NCBI RefSeq assembly: GCF_000004075.3
Contig: NC_026660.2
Span: 21,455,498-21,519,497 of the forward strand
DNA length: 64,000 nucleotides
Source of the DNA: Cucumis sativus
Taxonomy: Eukaryota; Streptophyta; Magnoliopsida; Cucurbitales; Cucurbitaceae
Direction: 5' to 3'
A model generated the notes under the pieces. It was not told the origin of the DNA, ran no database searches, and saw nothing but the letters and a program-made list of their open reading frames with translations. The position numbers and the translations under genes were made by a program. This document shows positions 48,201-58,782 of this stretch, piece by piece; positions within the stretch are counted from its first letter, which is position 1, and each line of letters begins with the position of its first letter.

Positions 48201-49713
48201 GGCACCTCTTCTTCGTCTCCCTTCGTCTCTCCCTTTTCTTCCCAATCCTCTTCTTTTTCTATTTCATAATTTTGCAGTTCCAAAAGGAATCCTTGGTCTT
48301 CTACTTCCCAGGTTTTCTCCAGCGTTTTTAAGGAACACACTGCCCTGATGAGTGAAGGATCCCCCTTTAAAATTATTGGCTTTTCTCCTACCATAAACGA
48401 CATAGTGAGGTGTCGGCCAATGGATCTTCATGGTTCCGGTTGTATCAAGCCATTGCATACCCAAAACCACATCCACTCTTCCCAACTCCACAGCCAAGAA
48501 GTCCGCCAAAATGGTTAACTCCCTCAGTTTCAGTTTTACTCTCTTGCAGATCCCTTTTCCAAGACAACGTGTACCATTCCCGATTGTTACTCCAAATTTT
48601 GTCCCTTGTGTGATCTTCAGTTGTTTCTCCTCCACTAGTGCCTCGTGAATGAAGTTGTGGGTTGCTCCACTGTCAATAAGAACTATCACTTCTTTTCCTT
48701 CTATCTTCCCTCTCAGCTTCATGGTTCCCTTAGATGTGAGACCGGTGATTGTCTTGAGTTCGATCTCTCTTTCCTCTAATATATCTAATTGTTTTAGTTC
48801 CACAATTTCCTCGGTGCTCTCCTCGCTTGGGTTTCCTTCCTCCACACTTTCTTCCTCATTGAGAATAAAGAGCACCAGTTCTCTTTTTTCCTTGACCTTG
48901 CATCGGTGACCGGGTGAGTATTTTTCATTACACCTAAAACATAGGCCCTTATCCAGTCTTGCCCTGAATTCAGTGTCTGACAGTCTCTTCACATGGGGTT
49001 CATTTCTTTGATAATTTCCCTTGATGGAAATAGAGACTTGTTTCATCTGAAATTCACTCCTCTTTTGACTACTCTTCCCATTATTCTCTGGTGGCTTCCC
49101 CGACCCTCCTCCTTTCGATTCTGTTTTCTCCTTTCGATTCTGTTTTTCCCCACTCTGCTTTGGCTAACTGCAATGCTAAATTTCTATCATTCACTAACTG
49201 CTATACCTATAAATCATTCACTATGATTTGCAGCAAATATGCCCCCACCTTTTAAGATGTGTATGACATAATGTTGATATGAATCATTTAAGGCATCAAA
49301 TTATTATTTATAATATATTTAATAATTTTGATGTAATTTTAGCATTTTCCAATTTATCATTTTTACGGTGATTTAATTAAGATATTTTTATCATTTTACT
49401 GTGAATTATGATGTGACATTAGGATTTTTGTATCATAATGATTTTTTGTTTGAACTGTAGTTGTATTGTGCCTCTTAAAGAGCCAGGTGGCCGTGGCTCC
49501 ACTATAAAGCGGTTCAGCACTTCAGGTTTGTTAAAAGGAAAAAATTGATTCAACTTCTTGTTCATCTTCATGTTTATGTCTGGAAAATGATTGCGAGTTA
49601 TGAGAAAACTGCTTTTATTCAAACCTATTATTTACCCTGACCTTACAGGTTTGGATGGAAAAGTGGTTATTTGGGACTTGGAGGGCCAGGATGATCTATC
49701 TCAATACTTATGA
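39206..49713 (+). CDS. ARPC1: Actin-related protein 2/3 complex subunit 1 (ARPC1), 375 aa
   Basis: WD40 beta-propeller subunit of the Arp2/3 complex, which nucleates branched actin in the cytoplasm downstream of SCAR/WAVE. Coding exons: 39206-39275, 39885-39970, 40157-40233, 40425-40519, 41379-41448, 42096-42165, 42344-42417, 42508-42550, 42874-42943, 43294-43382, 43500-43585, 43689-43749, 44836-44942, 49461-49525, 49649-49713. They sum to 376 codons with TGA. Diagnostic ARPC1 stretches are [118 protein letters not shown] and the end [18 protein letters not shown]. Length matches the family. Intron 13 (44943-49460) carries an antisense Ty3/gypsy remnant, but both splice sites are intact and phase is preserved, so the gene should still be expressed if the intron is removed efficiently. 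Confidence 0.96.
45000..45389 (-). repeat. 3' LTR of the Ty3/gypsy element (about 390 bp)
   Basis: On the minus strand it runs TGTAAGACC...CCTAACA, the expected TG..CA ends. The outer end (plus TGTTAGGATTCTAACA) is itself an inverted repeat. The inner end abuts a purine-rich tract (minus CTGAGGGGTAT). The flanking host bases at the left are GAATC, which could be one half of a target duplication. Confidence 0.88.
45390..45402 (-). other. Polypurine tract of the Ty3/gypsy element
   Basis: Minus-strand AACTGAGGGGTAT lies immediately before the 3' LTR start TGTAAGACC, where plus-strand DNA priming is expected for this element class. Confidence 0.75.
45455..49190 (-). pseudogene. Decayed gag-pol of the Ty3/gypsy element
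   Basis: Blocks seen: zinc knuckle [14 protein letters not shown] (48901-48950), protease active site [11 protein letters not shown] (about 48660-48690), RT with the YxDD-equivalent FFDDIL (about 47650), RNase H (about 47000-47250), integrase HHCC zinc finger (about 46530-46660) and core, and a C-terminal chromodomain ending WLVKWKGL...ATWE (about 45455-45545). Breaks seen: a stop replacing the Tyr codon after FCVD (about 47918), a frame change and further stop in RT (about 47780-47900), a short deletion before the FFDD motif, a frame change at the end of RNase H (about 46965-46985), and stops within integrase near 46358 and 45974. Upstream of the zinc knuckle, a duplicated CCTTTCGATTCTGTTT shifts the gag frame (about 49108-49146). 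Confidence 0.88.
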
Positions 49714-51199
49714 ACCTTGATTCATTAACTACTTTCTCACATGTAAAGAATCTTGCTCTTGGCTCTTTGGCACTTCGGCACATGTCTTGTATATTATAGC
49801 AGCTGTGATGAACTGATTGCATTTCTACTTGTACCACACAAGAGTTTGATTTTGTGTATGTAGTATTTTCAGCGAACTTATATACACCTGATTGGAATTC
49901 AATCTCTCCCATTTAGGTCTTATTGCAGCAAATTTAGGTCTCAATTTATGTTCAGGCTATTGGTTTACTGTCTTGTATAATGTTCTCCCTCATCTTCTCT
50001 TTCAATAATTTCTATTGTTAAGCTTATCAATCTCGTAATGTTTGCCTACCACAACCTATTGTTAAGTTTATCATTTAATTTCAGTATTTAGATGTGTATA
50101 GATATAAAGTTTATATAATTAATAAATAAGTTGTTTTTACTATCCAAAATATTATTATTATTATTATTCAAAATTCATTTGACATTAATAGATAAAGATA
50201 TGTAGCATTTTGTATTTTTTCCCCCTAAATATCAGATATAAATACATCAGAAATAGATGTAAAATCCTTCCATTTATAATACAAGATATTGATGCATATT
50301 TCGATAATCAGCTATAAGTCTGATTAAGTAAGATGAGTTGTATAACAATGAAAGTTTAAAGGATTAGAAAATAAAATATAATGGAAAAAACGCTAGTAGA
50401 TATAACAAAATTTAAATTTGTTTTTTTTATAGTGATAGACTATGTTGCTACCAGAAGTCTATCATGGACTATTTGTTATAAAGATATCCTAGATACTCCA
50501 TGTATCTAGATTACCGTGTTTGATTTTTAGTATTGTGAGATGTCCTAACGTCTAGAGATTATACAAGTTTGTTAATATATTATCAATAATAAAACTAACT
50601 TTTGAGTGATAGAAGTTTACCGCATGATAGTTTTATTTTTAACATACTTCTATCCAATAATAGAAATATTAGTAAAAAGATAGAAGTTAAACCAAAAAAA
50701 AAAGTGAATCAACTTCCATATGCTTTTATTGTTTAGCTTATATAAATGATAGAAGTTTATCAATGATATGATAAAGTTTATCTCTAGAACATTTCTATGG
50801 GTGATAGAGTCATTAATAATCTAACTTCTACCACTTATAAAAGATTAAAAATAATATCGAATTAATTTAATAAATTTTTTTTTGATGTGTTTAAATTATA
50901 TTTGTAAGTATTTAATTTAAAAGATATTCTTTAAAACAATTAGTGTTCATGAGCACTCAAAATTATTTTTTAAAATATTTTAAAATAATTTTTACGTAAA
51001 AAAATGAGTTTCTCCAAAATCATTTTTTTCTTAATCAACCCAAATGAAAGTATCAATTATAAAGATGGCTGATATAAAAATATGTGTGAGCATACAAAAA
51101 AATATTTGGCCAATTTTATTTAAAATTATCCTAAGGCACCGTATATATTAAGTAGGCTTCTTCCTTCGTCTTCTCCACGCTCTGTGTTCAGCGGCGAAT
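49714..51199. other. Intergenic spacer between ARPC1 and GatA
   Basis: Begins with the ARPC1 3' UTR. The centre (about 50395-50880) is AT-rich with repeated GATAGAAGTTTA and GATAGACT-like words, resembling the MITE-like repeat at 38690. A TATATATTA at 51142-51150, about 55 bases before the GatA ATG, is a plausible TATA box. Confidence 0.55.
51142..51150 (+). promoter_or_regulatory. Candidate TATA box of GatA
   Basis: TATATATTA lies about 50-58 bases before the start codon, which would give a short leader of roughly 25 bases. Position and composition are the only evidence. Confidence 0.4.
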
Positions 51200-54100
51200 A
51201 TGCTATCCACACTGCAACCCCCTCGCTGCTCTCTCTCTCGATTCACTCTCCATCTTCCCTCCAAACCTTCCTTCTTTCACTCCAAACAAACCCCACTTTC
51301 AACTCCACATTCCACTCTTACAGACCAACTTCCCACTTCCAATTCTTCCCAACCCCTTCAATCCCAAATTCTCTCCATCCGCCATTCACTTCTTTCCCGC
51401 CAAATCACTGCCACCCAACTCGCCGACTCCTATCTCAATCGCCTTCGTGCTTTGGAGCCTCACCTCAAGTCATTTCTCCACGTCTCTGAAACTGTCCGCT
51501 CTGATGCCCGTGAGATTGATGACAAAATTCTCAGAAATGAGGAACTGGGTCCTTTAGCTGGGGTGCTTGTGGCCGTTAAGGACAATATTTGTACTGCGGG
51601 TATGCCTTCCACTGCTGGGTCTCGGATTCTTGATGGATATCGCCCACCATTTGACGCTACTGCTGTGAAGAGAATCAAGGAGTTGGGTGGGATTGTGATT
51701 GGGAAGACTAATTTGGATGAATTTGGCATGGGTAGCTCTACTGAAGCCTCTGCTTTCCAGGTTTTCGTTCTCTTTAATATATATAACTGTCCTCTGCTTA
51801 TTATCATATTGTGGGGGCTGGAAGTGTGTGGGTGCGGTTTTTTGTTTTTCTCAGTATTACTTTTTGTCATGAAAATGAGGTTAAAGTAGACACTTCAATG
51901 GGGTTTGAGCATGTTGTACTTATTTGGTAAAAGTGTGGCTGTGTGGTGTTACTTCCCACTGGTAACAGGGGTTGGTTTACTCAGGTGGTGAGTCTGTTCA
52001 TTCAATAGGTGACTGCAAATCCGTGGGATTTGAGTAGGGTCCCGGGAGGATCATCAGGAGGATCTGCTTCAGCTGTTTCTGCTAGGCAGTGTGTGGTGTC
52101 ATTGGGAAGTGATACAGGTGGAAGTGTGCGGCAGCCAGCATCTTTTTGTGGTGTTGTTGGGTTGAAACCAACATATGGTCGTGTCTCAAGATTTGGACTT
52201 ATGGCCTATGCTTCTTCGCTTGATGTTATTGGCTGCTTGAGTACAACAGTTGCTGATGCTGGGATTCTTCTACATTCAATTTCTGGTCATGATACCCTTG
52301 ATGCCACTAGTAGTAAACGAGTAAGGACTTTCTTGCTTTGTTCCATTCTTTTTTTTTTTTGAACTCCTTTGCTATTGTTTAAGATTTATATCGTTTTACA
52401 CACTTGAGCTTGAGAAAGAAACGTTGGTTTATGCCTGTTTCTTGGGAAATTTAAAGTTGTTAAGTAACTTTGGTAGTCACATGTTGCTGTTTTTGATTGT
52501 TCATGAGGATTTTTTCTTTAGTGCTCAGGTAAGCAAGCTGCTTGAATTTAGAAACTGTAGAATCAGATAATGAATTATTTTTATATCTTCTGGAGTAGTT
52601 TCAATATATGGTGCATTGTTTTAGCATTTTCTTATTTGTTTTTGTTCATGTCTTCCAGGAGGTTTCTGATTTCACATCACAATTTTCTGCCGTTGATTCA
52701 TTCGAATCTAAACCCTTGAGAGGATTGAGGATTGGCCTGATTCGTGAAACCCTTGATAAGGGTGTCGATGGTCAAGTAAATTCTGCTATACGTGCTGCTG
52801 CTTCACATCTAGAAGAATTAGGATGTTCCATCAATGAGGTTTCTATTTTCTTTTATTTTCCATTGCTTTTTGTGCTTTACTTCCTAGTCGTCTTGATTTT
52901 TTTTTCTCCATTCATTCCCTTCTTAGAAAAACTTATTCTCTTGTAGGTATCACTACCATCATTTTCTCTTGGGCTGCCAGCGTATTATATTCTTGCATCA
53001 TCTGAATCATCTTCAAACTTAGCACGATATGATGGTGTCAGGTATCCTGCTGAAGTTGACGTTTGTTATAAAAAATATTTTATTGTTTTCTTGAAATAAA
53101 AAGATTCTAATATCCCTTTGAGTTCATTGACGTTCAGGTTTAAGAATTTTCCTTAGCATACTTTCTCAGCTCATGATCTTGAATCCTCTGAATGGTTATT
53201 TGGTTCTCTTATGTTGAAGAAACCATTTAATTACCTAAATAATTTTTCAGGTGCTTTTGTTTTGTTACTGTATTGTGATAACTTATTCTGATTCAATTTG
53301 GCCACCGTAACCTACATATAGATATGGAAATCAAGCTATTGCTGATGAGCTAACTGGTCTATATGAAAATTCCCGAGCAACAGGATTTGGTTCAGAGGTA
53401 CTAGTTGGAAAATGTTAAAAAATTTATCTTGCATTGAAATTGGACATTTTACTTTCTTATTCACTTTGTAAAGGTTAAATTCTTTTATTTGGTTGAGTTG
53501 TGATATATGTATACTAGAATTTTAACCTTATCCTCTTTCCTTTTGGGAAATTGACAACAAATCAGTGACATTTACATTTTCTCATTGCAGGTTAAAATGA
53601 GAATTTTGATGGGAACATATGCTCTCTCAGCTGGTTATTATGATGCTTACTACAAGCGTGCTCAGCAGGTGACATGCTTATTCTTGGATCCCCCCTTTCC
53701 TCACGAATAATAAGATAATAATAATGAAAAGCAACATGAAACAAATAGTGAACATTGATTAGTGTCTTAGAACAGTAGTTACTGAACGTGATGTCTATTT
53801 CCAGGAAGCTCATATGTCAGTGACAATTGTTATGGAACCTTACTCGAAATGTTGGATAAAAGCTAACCATCATGTGTTGACCTAGTGATAAAAAAGGAGA
53901 CAGTCTTGATAACTAATTTAGAGGTTATGAGTTCAATCCATAGTGACTACCTACTTAGAAGTTAATTTCCTACGAGTTTCCTTGACACCCAAATATTGTA
54001 GGATCAGGTAGGCTGTCCCATGAGATTAGTCGAGATACGCGTAAGCAGACCCCAAACACTCGTGGATATCAATAAAAAAAAGTTGGATAAAAGCTTAACG

Positions 54101-56164
54101 GTTCTTTGTGATTTCTTATTAAAATAAAATAATAATTATAAGGGCTCTTCATAATTCCAACGGTGTTATTAGGTGAGAACAATTATCCAGAAAAGCTTCA
54201 GAGCAGCACTAGATGAATATGACATCTTAATATCACCTACTGCACCATCTGCCGCTTATAAAATTGGTATGCCTTTGCCTTCCAAAATTTTGTGTCTTTC
54301 AATTTGGTGTACATTACTTATTGATCATTGCTTGTCAACAGGTGAAAAGGTGGATGACCCATTGGCAATGTATGCAGGTGACATCATGACTGTAAGCATT
54401 TCTACTCCCCTTTGTTTGAGTACTTTCCGATTTAATATCATAGGCTTGTATATGTAGAGAAATTATTAGTGGTAAGGAATCCGAATCTTGAATTAGAGCT
54501 CTCTCATTAAAGAAACCTGGTTAGTTAGTCCTAATATTTCTACTGTTAGTTAGAGTTTTTGTTTATATAACAGAGAAATCAACTATCACGTTTATAGATT
54601 TACATTCAGTGACATTCCCCAGTAACTAATTGGTCATTTTCACTATGCACAACCACTCCATTGTTCTTGGTTCTCAACTTTTCAACATTGACATAAATAC
54701 CCACTGTCAAGGATTTTCACAAATTAATTGTGAGGCGAGAATATGCTCCAAAAGCGTCGCTGTCTTGACGAACCTTTTATGTTTGAGATGATTAACACGA
54801 TGATATATTATTCTTGTTCCAAGGAGTCCATCTAAATCCCCAGTCCATATTGCCTTATCCATTAGACTGCCTTGATACGTCTGCCACTGAAACAAAAAGA
54901 AATGTGATAATGGATCTCTTTGCCTTGGACCTTTTGAATCTTTGAAGGACGCTTCTTGGTTTACTATTATAATTAAGAAAAGAGAATTATGTATCGGAAG
55001 TCAAAACTACATCCATAAGTCCACGCTCTTCACATTGTGCGCCTGCTGTAAAAAACTTACTTGTAAAGAACTTCCTTTAGAAAATTTCAATTTTATTGTG
55101 GGCCGTCTTGACATTGATATCCTTTTTCTTCCAAACAATGCAATTAATCATCTCACAATTTCGTTAGCTATAAGCACTAATTCTAAAAGTTCACACTTTT
55201 ATTTTCCTCCTTTATATGTTACATCCTCAACAGGTCAATGTTAACTTGGCTGGACTACCTGCATTGGTATTGCCTTGTGGATTTGTTCAAGATGGGTCCT
55301 CTAACCTTCCTGTTGGCCTTCAAATGATTGGTGCAGCTTTTGATGAGGTACTGTTTAACCTATTGCACAGCATGTTACTTTTAATTACTGCTGAGTGCTG
55401 AGATTGATTGTACTTCTTCTATACATCTTTGGTTAAAATCACTTTTGTCTCTTATCCAAAACAAAAAATGCTCCAAAACATGTCTTTAATGAACTCAATC
55501 CAATTAAAATTGATTTTGAATTTTTAAATGCACATTCTAAATTGATTTTAAACATGACAAAAGCAATCACTTTCGAACATGCCCTTTGATTCTTTTCCCG
55601 GTTAATTCCCGTTGAGGTAGGGTGTGTTTGGAATACATCTCCAAGTGTTTAATTTAAAAAAATAAATCTTTAAGGAAAATATGGGAGTGTTTGACAACCA
55701 ATACTTTTGAATTGTATATAAACAATTTTCTGGAGAGTAAATACGAATGAGAAAAAAGTATAAGTCAATTCAAATGGACTAGTAATGTAACCCAAATACT
55801 TCATTGAAAAAAAATAAAAGGATAATGCAATGCCGACGATTATTAAGAAGATTAAGAACAAATTAGTTCATGTTTGTTTGTTTGATTCTTCTTTTATTGA
55901 TTCTTCTTTAAGTACAAATTGGAAGTAGGGGTTTGAACCAAGGACCTTTTGATCCTCATTAGATGAGTAGCATGTTTGTTTGCTTGTTGATGCCACGGTA
56001 AGACAGAGTTCATTGTGGAGAACGAGAACTTTAGAACTCTGAATCATTGACAATTTACATCATGCTTACAGGGCAAACTTCTTAAAGTGGGACACATCTT
56101 CGAACAAACTCTTGCCGACTGCAGATTTGTTCCACCCTTACTAGCTGACGACATTGTAGGTTAG
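51200..56164 (+). CDS. GATA: Glutamyl-tRNA(Gln) amidotransferase subunit A, organellar (550 aa)
   Basis: GatA releases ammonia from glutamine in the GatCAB complex that converts Glu-tRNA(Gln) to Gln-tRNA(Gln) in plastids and mitochondria. Exons: 51200-51760, 52009-52320, 52659-52838, 52947-53041, 53322-53397, 53591-53668, 54173-54266, 54342-54391, 55234-55347, 56072-56164; 551 codons with TAG. The first ~50 residues are Ser/Thr/Pro-rich and non-acidic, fitting a transit peptide. The amidase-signature Ser-cisSer-Lys triad is visible as Lys127 (VAVKDNI), Ser202 (PGGSSGGSA) and Ser226 ([11 protein letters not shown]). The spacing equals that known for bacterial GatA. Later landmarks are [45 protein letters not shown] and [11 protein letters not shown]. 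Length is normal. Introns 6 and 9 hold SINE-like insertions and intron 8 an unexplained open block, but all exons are intact. Confidence 0.96.
53851..54095 (+). mobile_element. tRNA-derived SINE with 14-bp target-site duplication (GatA intron 6)
   Basis: GTTGGATAAAAGCT occurs at 53851-53864 and 54082-54095, flanking a ~217-bp element (53865-54081). The head has pol III boxes: TGACCTAGTGAT (A-like) and GAGTTCAATCC (B-like). The 3' region contains GATTAGTCGAGATACGCGTA followed by AGCAGACCCCAAACACTC. This resembles the conserved 3' domain described for many angiosperm SINEs (the Angio-domain). It ends with an A-run. It lies in sense orientation between exons 6 and 7. The perfect duplication suggests a fairly recent insertion. 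Confidence 0.9.
54700..55200 (-). other. Unexplained coding-like block in GatA intron 8
   Basis: On the minus strand 54895-54707 is open for about 60 codons ([20 protein letters not shown], then [15 protein letters not shown]). It is preceded by an acceptor-like TTTGTTTCAG. The rest of the block (to ~55200) is less AT-rich than the surrounding intron. No family was recognised. It could be a fragment of a transposon ORF or a captured gene piece. Confidence 0.3.
55435..55575. repeat. MITE-like AAAATCACTTT repeat in GatA intron 9
   Basis: Contains AAAATCACTTTTGTC at its left, AAAATTGATTTTGAAT and AAATTGATTTTAAACATG in the middle, and CAATCACTTTCGAACATG at its right. Similar words mark 59960-60125 and 14550-14700. 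Confidence 0.35.
55869..55982 (-). mobile_element. Mini-SINE / tRNA-derived retroposon with 12-bp target-site duplication (GatA intron 9)
   Basis: CATGTTTGTTTG occurs at 55869-55880 and 55971-55982, flanking only ~90 bases. Read on the minus strand the insert starts CTACTCATCTAATGAGGATC and carries a good B box (GGTTCAAACCC). It ends in an A-rich duplicated tail (AAGAAGAATC twice). Size, internal promoter, tail and duplication fit retroposition of a tRNA-derived RNA. It is antisense to GatA. Confidence 0.7.
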
Positions 56165-57996
56165 CTCCAAATCAGTTGTGTTGTGAAAGCAGGCAAAATT
56201 GTAAGTCCGGGAATGCTACAATTGATTGATATTGTATTATTGATTATTATTAGATGAGCATTACTAGCTGGAGGAATTATTATTTTTTTGTATTTTCTCT
56301 TATATATTAGAACAAATGGATTGTGTTTTCCATTATCTATATGACAATAAAGAGAGCAAAATTTTGTTTGCTATTGGGAGCTAATTAAACTTAGTCTTAA
56401 CTTGGTTGTAGTTTGGCTCTCATATCTTTGAACCCTGTCTGACAGTTTCTTTCTTTTTTCTATGTAAACTATAGTGTGAAATTTATGTGCTAAGGTGGAC
56501 ATGATTTTAAAAATTGTAGGTCCGATTATCCATCTTCATGATTGTTGGACTGATAAGACTTGAGAGATTTTATTTTTTATGAATGGTTTGCACCAACTTA
56601 AATTATTTCTTGTGAATGGTTTGCACCAAGGTTTAAGTTCTATTAATTTCATGCTAAATTTTAACAATTTTGCAAACAAAAAATGATTAAAATGTAAAAA
56701 TTGCAATAGCTTTTTTAGAGTTTAAAGAAAATTTTAAGGTGAAAATTATAGTTACGGTGTAATATAATAAAGACAAATTTAGGATCAATACTGACCTTTT
56801 TCCAAAGTTTTACCTTGATTGTTAATTTTTTAAATCTTCACAAAATTTAAGCAGAAATGATATTAATAAAATAAAATTTTGATTTAGTTAGATAGTTCTT
56901 CTTATTTATATCTATTAATTTTAATATAAGAAGCTATATTAGAGATTATGGAAGTACAGAACTCCTAAAAATATTTTGAAAAGTATATCAAAATTTTAGG
57001 ATAGATATTGATAGTTTAAAGAAAAGTAATACAAATTAAAGTTAAAAGTTTCCTTTTTCATGCAAAATTAGAGCTATATATATACTAACTTTGTGATAAT
57101 TAAAGAAATTTCAAAGGTTAATTATGGAACCAAATTTATTAATCAAATTTTAAACTTGTCGATAAAATATATATATATAATATATATATATTTATTTATT
57201 TAAAATTCTACGAAAATTAAAATGCCCTTTCTTAAAAGGGCAAAAAGGACTTTTCACAATAAAAAGGCGCTACATCTCAAAAAAATAAATAAATAGATTC
57301 TAAACTTTTTAACCGCTTGTCTGATTATTGGCAAAATTTCCATCGGCTTCGGATCGGATCCCTCTGGAGAGTTGAGCAGAGTCTACAAGATCGCTGTCCC
57401 TTTTGGAATCTCGGTCGATTCATTGTTCCGATCTATTCCATCTGTTTTCCGACGAATCTCCGGCCATTTCGTACTCCTCCGACAGCAGGTTCTCCTCTCA
57501 CCCTCTCCGGAACAGCTTATTGTTTCAATTTCTTTCATTTACCTTTTGAATCTTGGTTTATGTTTACGATTCAATGATCCACTTCATAAACTAGCTTCAA
57601 CTGTGGCGTTTGATAATTATCGGATTGACAGTGAAAGAGAAGGGGAAAAGGAATAGTTTGCTTTGATTTGGTTGTTTTACTTTTTATGTTATTTTTCAAT
57701 TGTGGTTTGGAACTGCGATAAATGATGAGGTCAAAGTTGTTAGTTCTCGATTAGGAACAGGAATCCAAAATTTGTGACAGTTAAGTCGTAATCATGATCT
57801 TGCGTGCAATTCAAGTAGAAAGTACATGACAGAATATTGTTCTCTTTTTCCCTCTTGAGCTGGGACCGATATGTTTTAAGTATAAGATTAAGCTTCCTGA
57901 GTTTTACTTTCGTGCAGCTATAGATTTTGAGCGATTCTGTTATATTTCCCTGATAATAGCAACCTTGCTCCTTCCTGTGAATAGATATCGAAAAAG
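56165..57996 (+). other. GatA 3' UTR, spacer and V-ATPase D 5' leader
   Basis: 56165 to about 56450 is likely GatA 3' UTR; then AT-rich spacer, including a TATATA-rich palindromic stretch at 57166-57192. From about 57310 the sequence becomes CT/GC-richer and looks like a transcribed leader. A GT donor after GACAGCAG (about 57488) and an AG acceptor at 57981-57984 suggest a ~0.5-kb 5' UTR intron ending 12 bases before the ATG. Confidence 0.5.
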
Positions 57997-58782
57997 ATGT
58001 CGGGCCAAACCCAGCGTTTGAATGTGGTTCCGACAGTTACAATGCTTGGAGCTATGAAAGCTCGTCTGGTTGGTGCAACCAGAGGTCATGCTCTCCTCAA
58101 GAAGAAGAGTGATGCTTTGACTGTTCAGTTCCGTCAGATACTTAAGAAGATTGTTTCAGCCAAGGAATCAATGGGAGATGTCATGAAGACATCTGCATTT
58201 TCTCTCACCGAAGCAAAATATGTTGCTGGTGACAACATCAAGCATATTGTCCTGGAGAATGTTCAAACTGCAGCTATCAAGATTCGATCTCGACAGGAGA
58301 ATATTGCTGGTGTGAAACTCCCGAAATTTGAACATTATTCTGATGGTGAGACCAAAAATGATCTCACAGGGTTAGCTAGGGGTGGTCAACAGATCCAGCT
58401 GTGTCGGGGTGCCTATGTTAAAGCAATTGAGGTTCTTGTTGAGCTTGCTTCACTCCAGACATCATTTTTGACCCTTGATGAGGCAATTAAAACCACAAAC
58501 CGCAGGGTCAATGCTCTTGAGAATGTTGTGAAGCCAAGGATCGAGAATACTATAAGTTACATTAAGGGAGAATTGGACGAGCTGGAAAGGGAAGATTTCT
58601 TTAGACTGAAAAAGATACAGGGTTATAAGAGAAGGGAAATTGAGAGACAACGAGCCAACGCCAAGCTATTTGCTGAGGAACAACTTGCTGAGAAGGTATC
58701 TTTGCAAAAGGGTGTCTCCATAAGCTCAGCTCACAATTTATTGTCTGCAGCTGCTGAGAAGGACGAGGATATTATTTTTTGA
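57997..58782 (+). CDS. VHA-D: V-type proton ATPase subunit D (261 aa)
   Basis: Central-stalk rotor subunit D of the vacuolar H+-ATPase; it couples ATP hydrolysis in the A3B3 head to proton pumping at the vacuole and trans-Golgi membranes. A single uninterrupted coding exon from ATG (57997) to TGA (58780-58782). Landmarks: MSGQTQRLNVVPTVTMLGAM, KARLVGATRGHALLKKKSDA, the conserved RRVNALENVVKPRIENTISY, and FFRLKKIQGYKRREIE. Both termini are long alpha-helical stretches, as expected for the coiled-coil axle. Length matches the plant family. A 5' UTR intron is likely. No defect is seen. Confidence 0.97.
   Translation: MSGQTQRLNVVPTVTMLGAMKARLVGATRGHALLKKKSDALTVQFRQILKKIVSAKESMGDVMKTSAFSLTEAKYVAGDNIKHIVLENVQTAAIKIRSRQENIAGVKLPKFEHYSDGETKNDLTGLARGGQQIQLCRGAYVKAIEVLVELASLQTSFLTLDEAIKTTNRRVNALENVVKPRIENTISYIKGELDELEREDFFRLKKIQGYKRREIERQRANAKLFAEEQLAEKVSLQKGVSISSAHNLLSAAAEKDEDIIF

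Larger units (their letters stand above)
45000..49205 (-). mobile_element. 5'-truncated Ty3/gypsy chromovirus LTR retrotransposon in ARPC1 intron 13
   Basis: Antisense to ARPC1. In element order (right to left): a C-terminal gag linker and zinc knuckle, protease, reverse transcriptase, RNase H, integrase, C-terminal chromodomain, polypurine tract, 3' LTR. The chromodomain places it among plant chromoviruses. There is no LTR, primer-binding site or N-terminal gag on the right side, so the 5' part has been lost. The right boundary is uncertain, near 49190-49260. With one LTR the insertion cannot be dated by LTR comparison. Several stops and frame changes make it non-autonomous. Confidence 0.93.

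Noticed and set aside
48106..48909. Several plus-strand open frames of 60-90 codons
   Set aside because: They are antisense shadows of the gag-pol remnant, which reads on the minus strand.
57166..57192. TATATATATATA palindrome as TATA box of VHA-D
   Set aside because: It is over 100 bases from the likely leader start and looks like a simple repeat.
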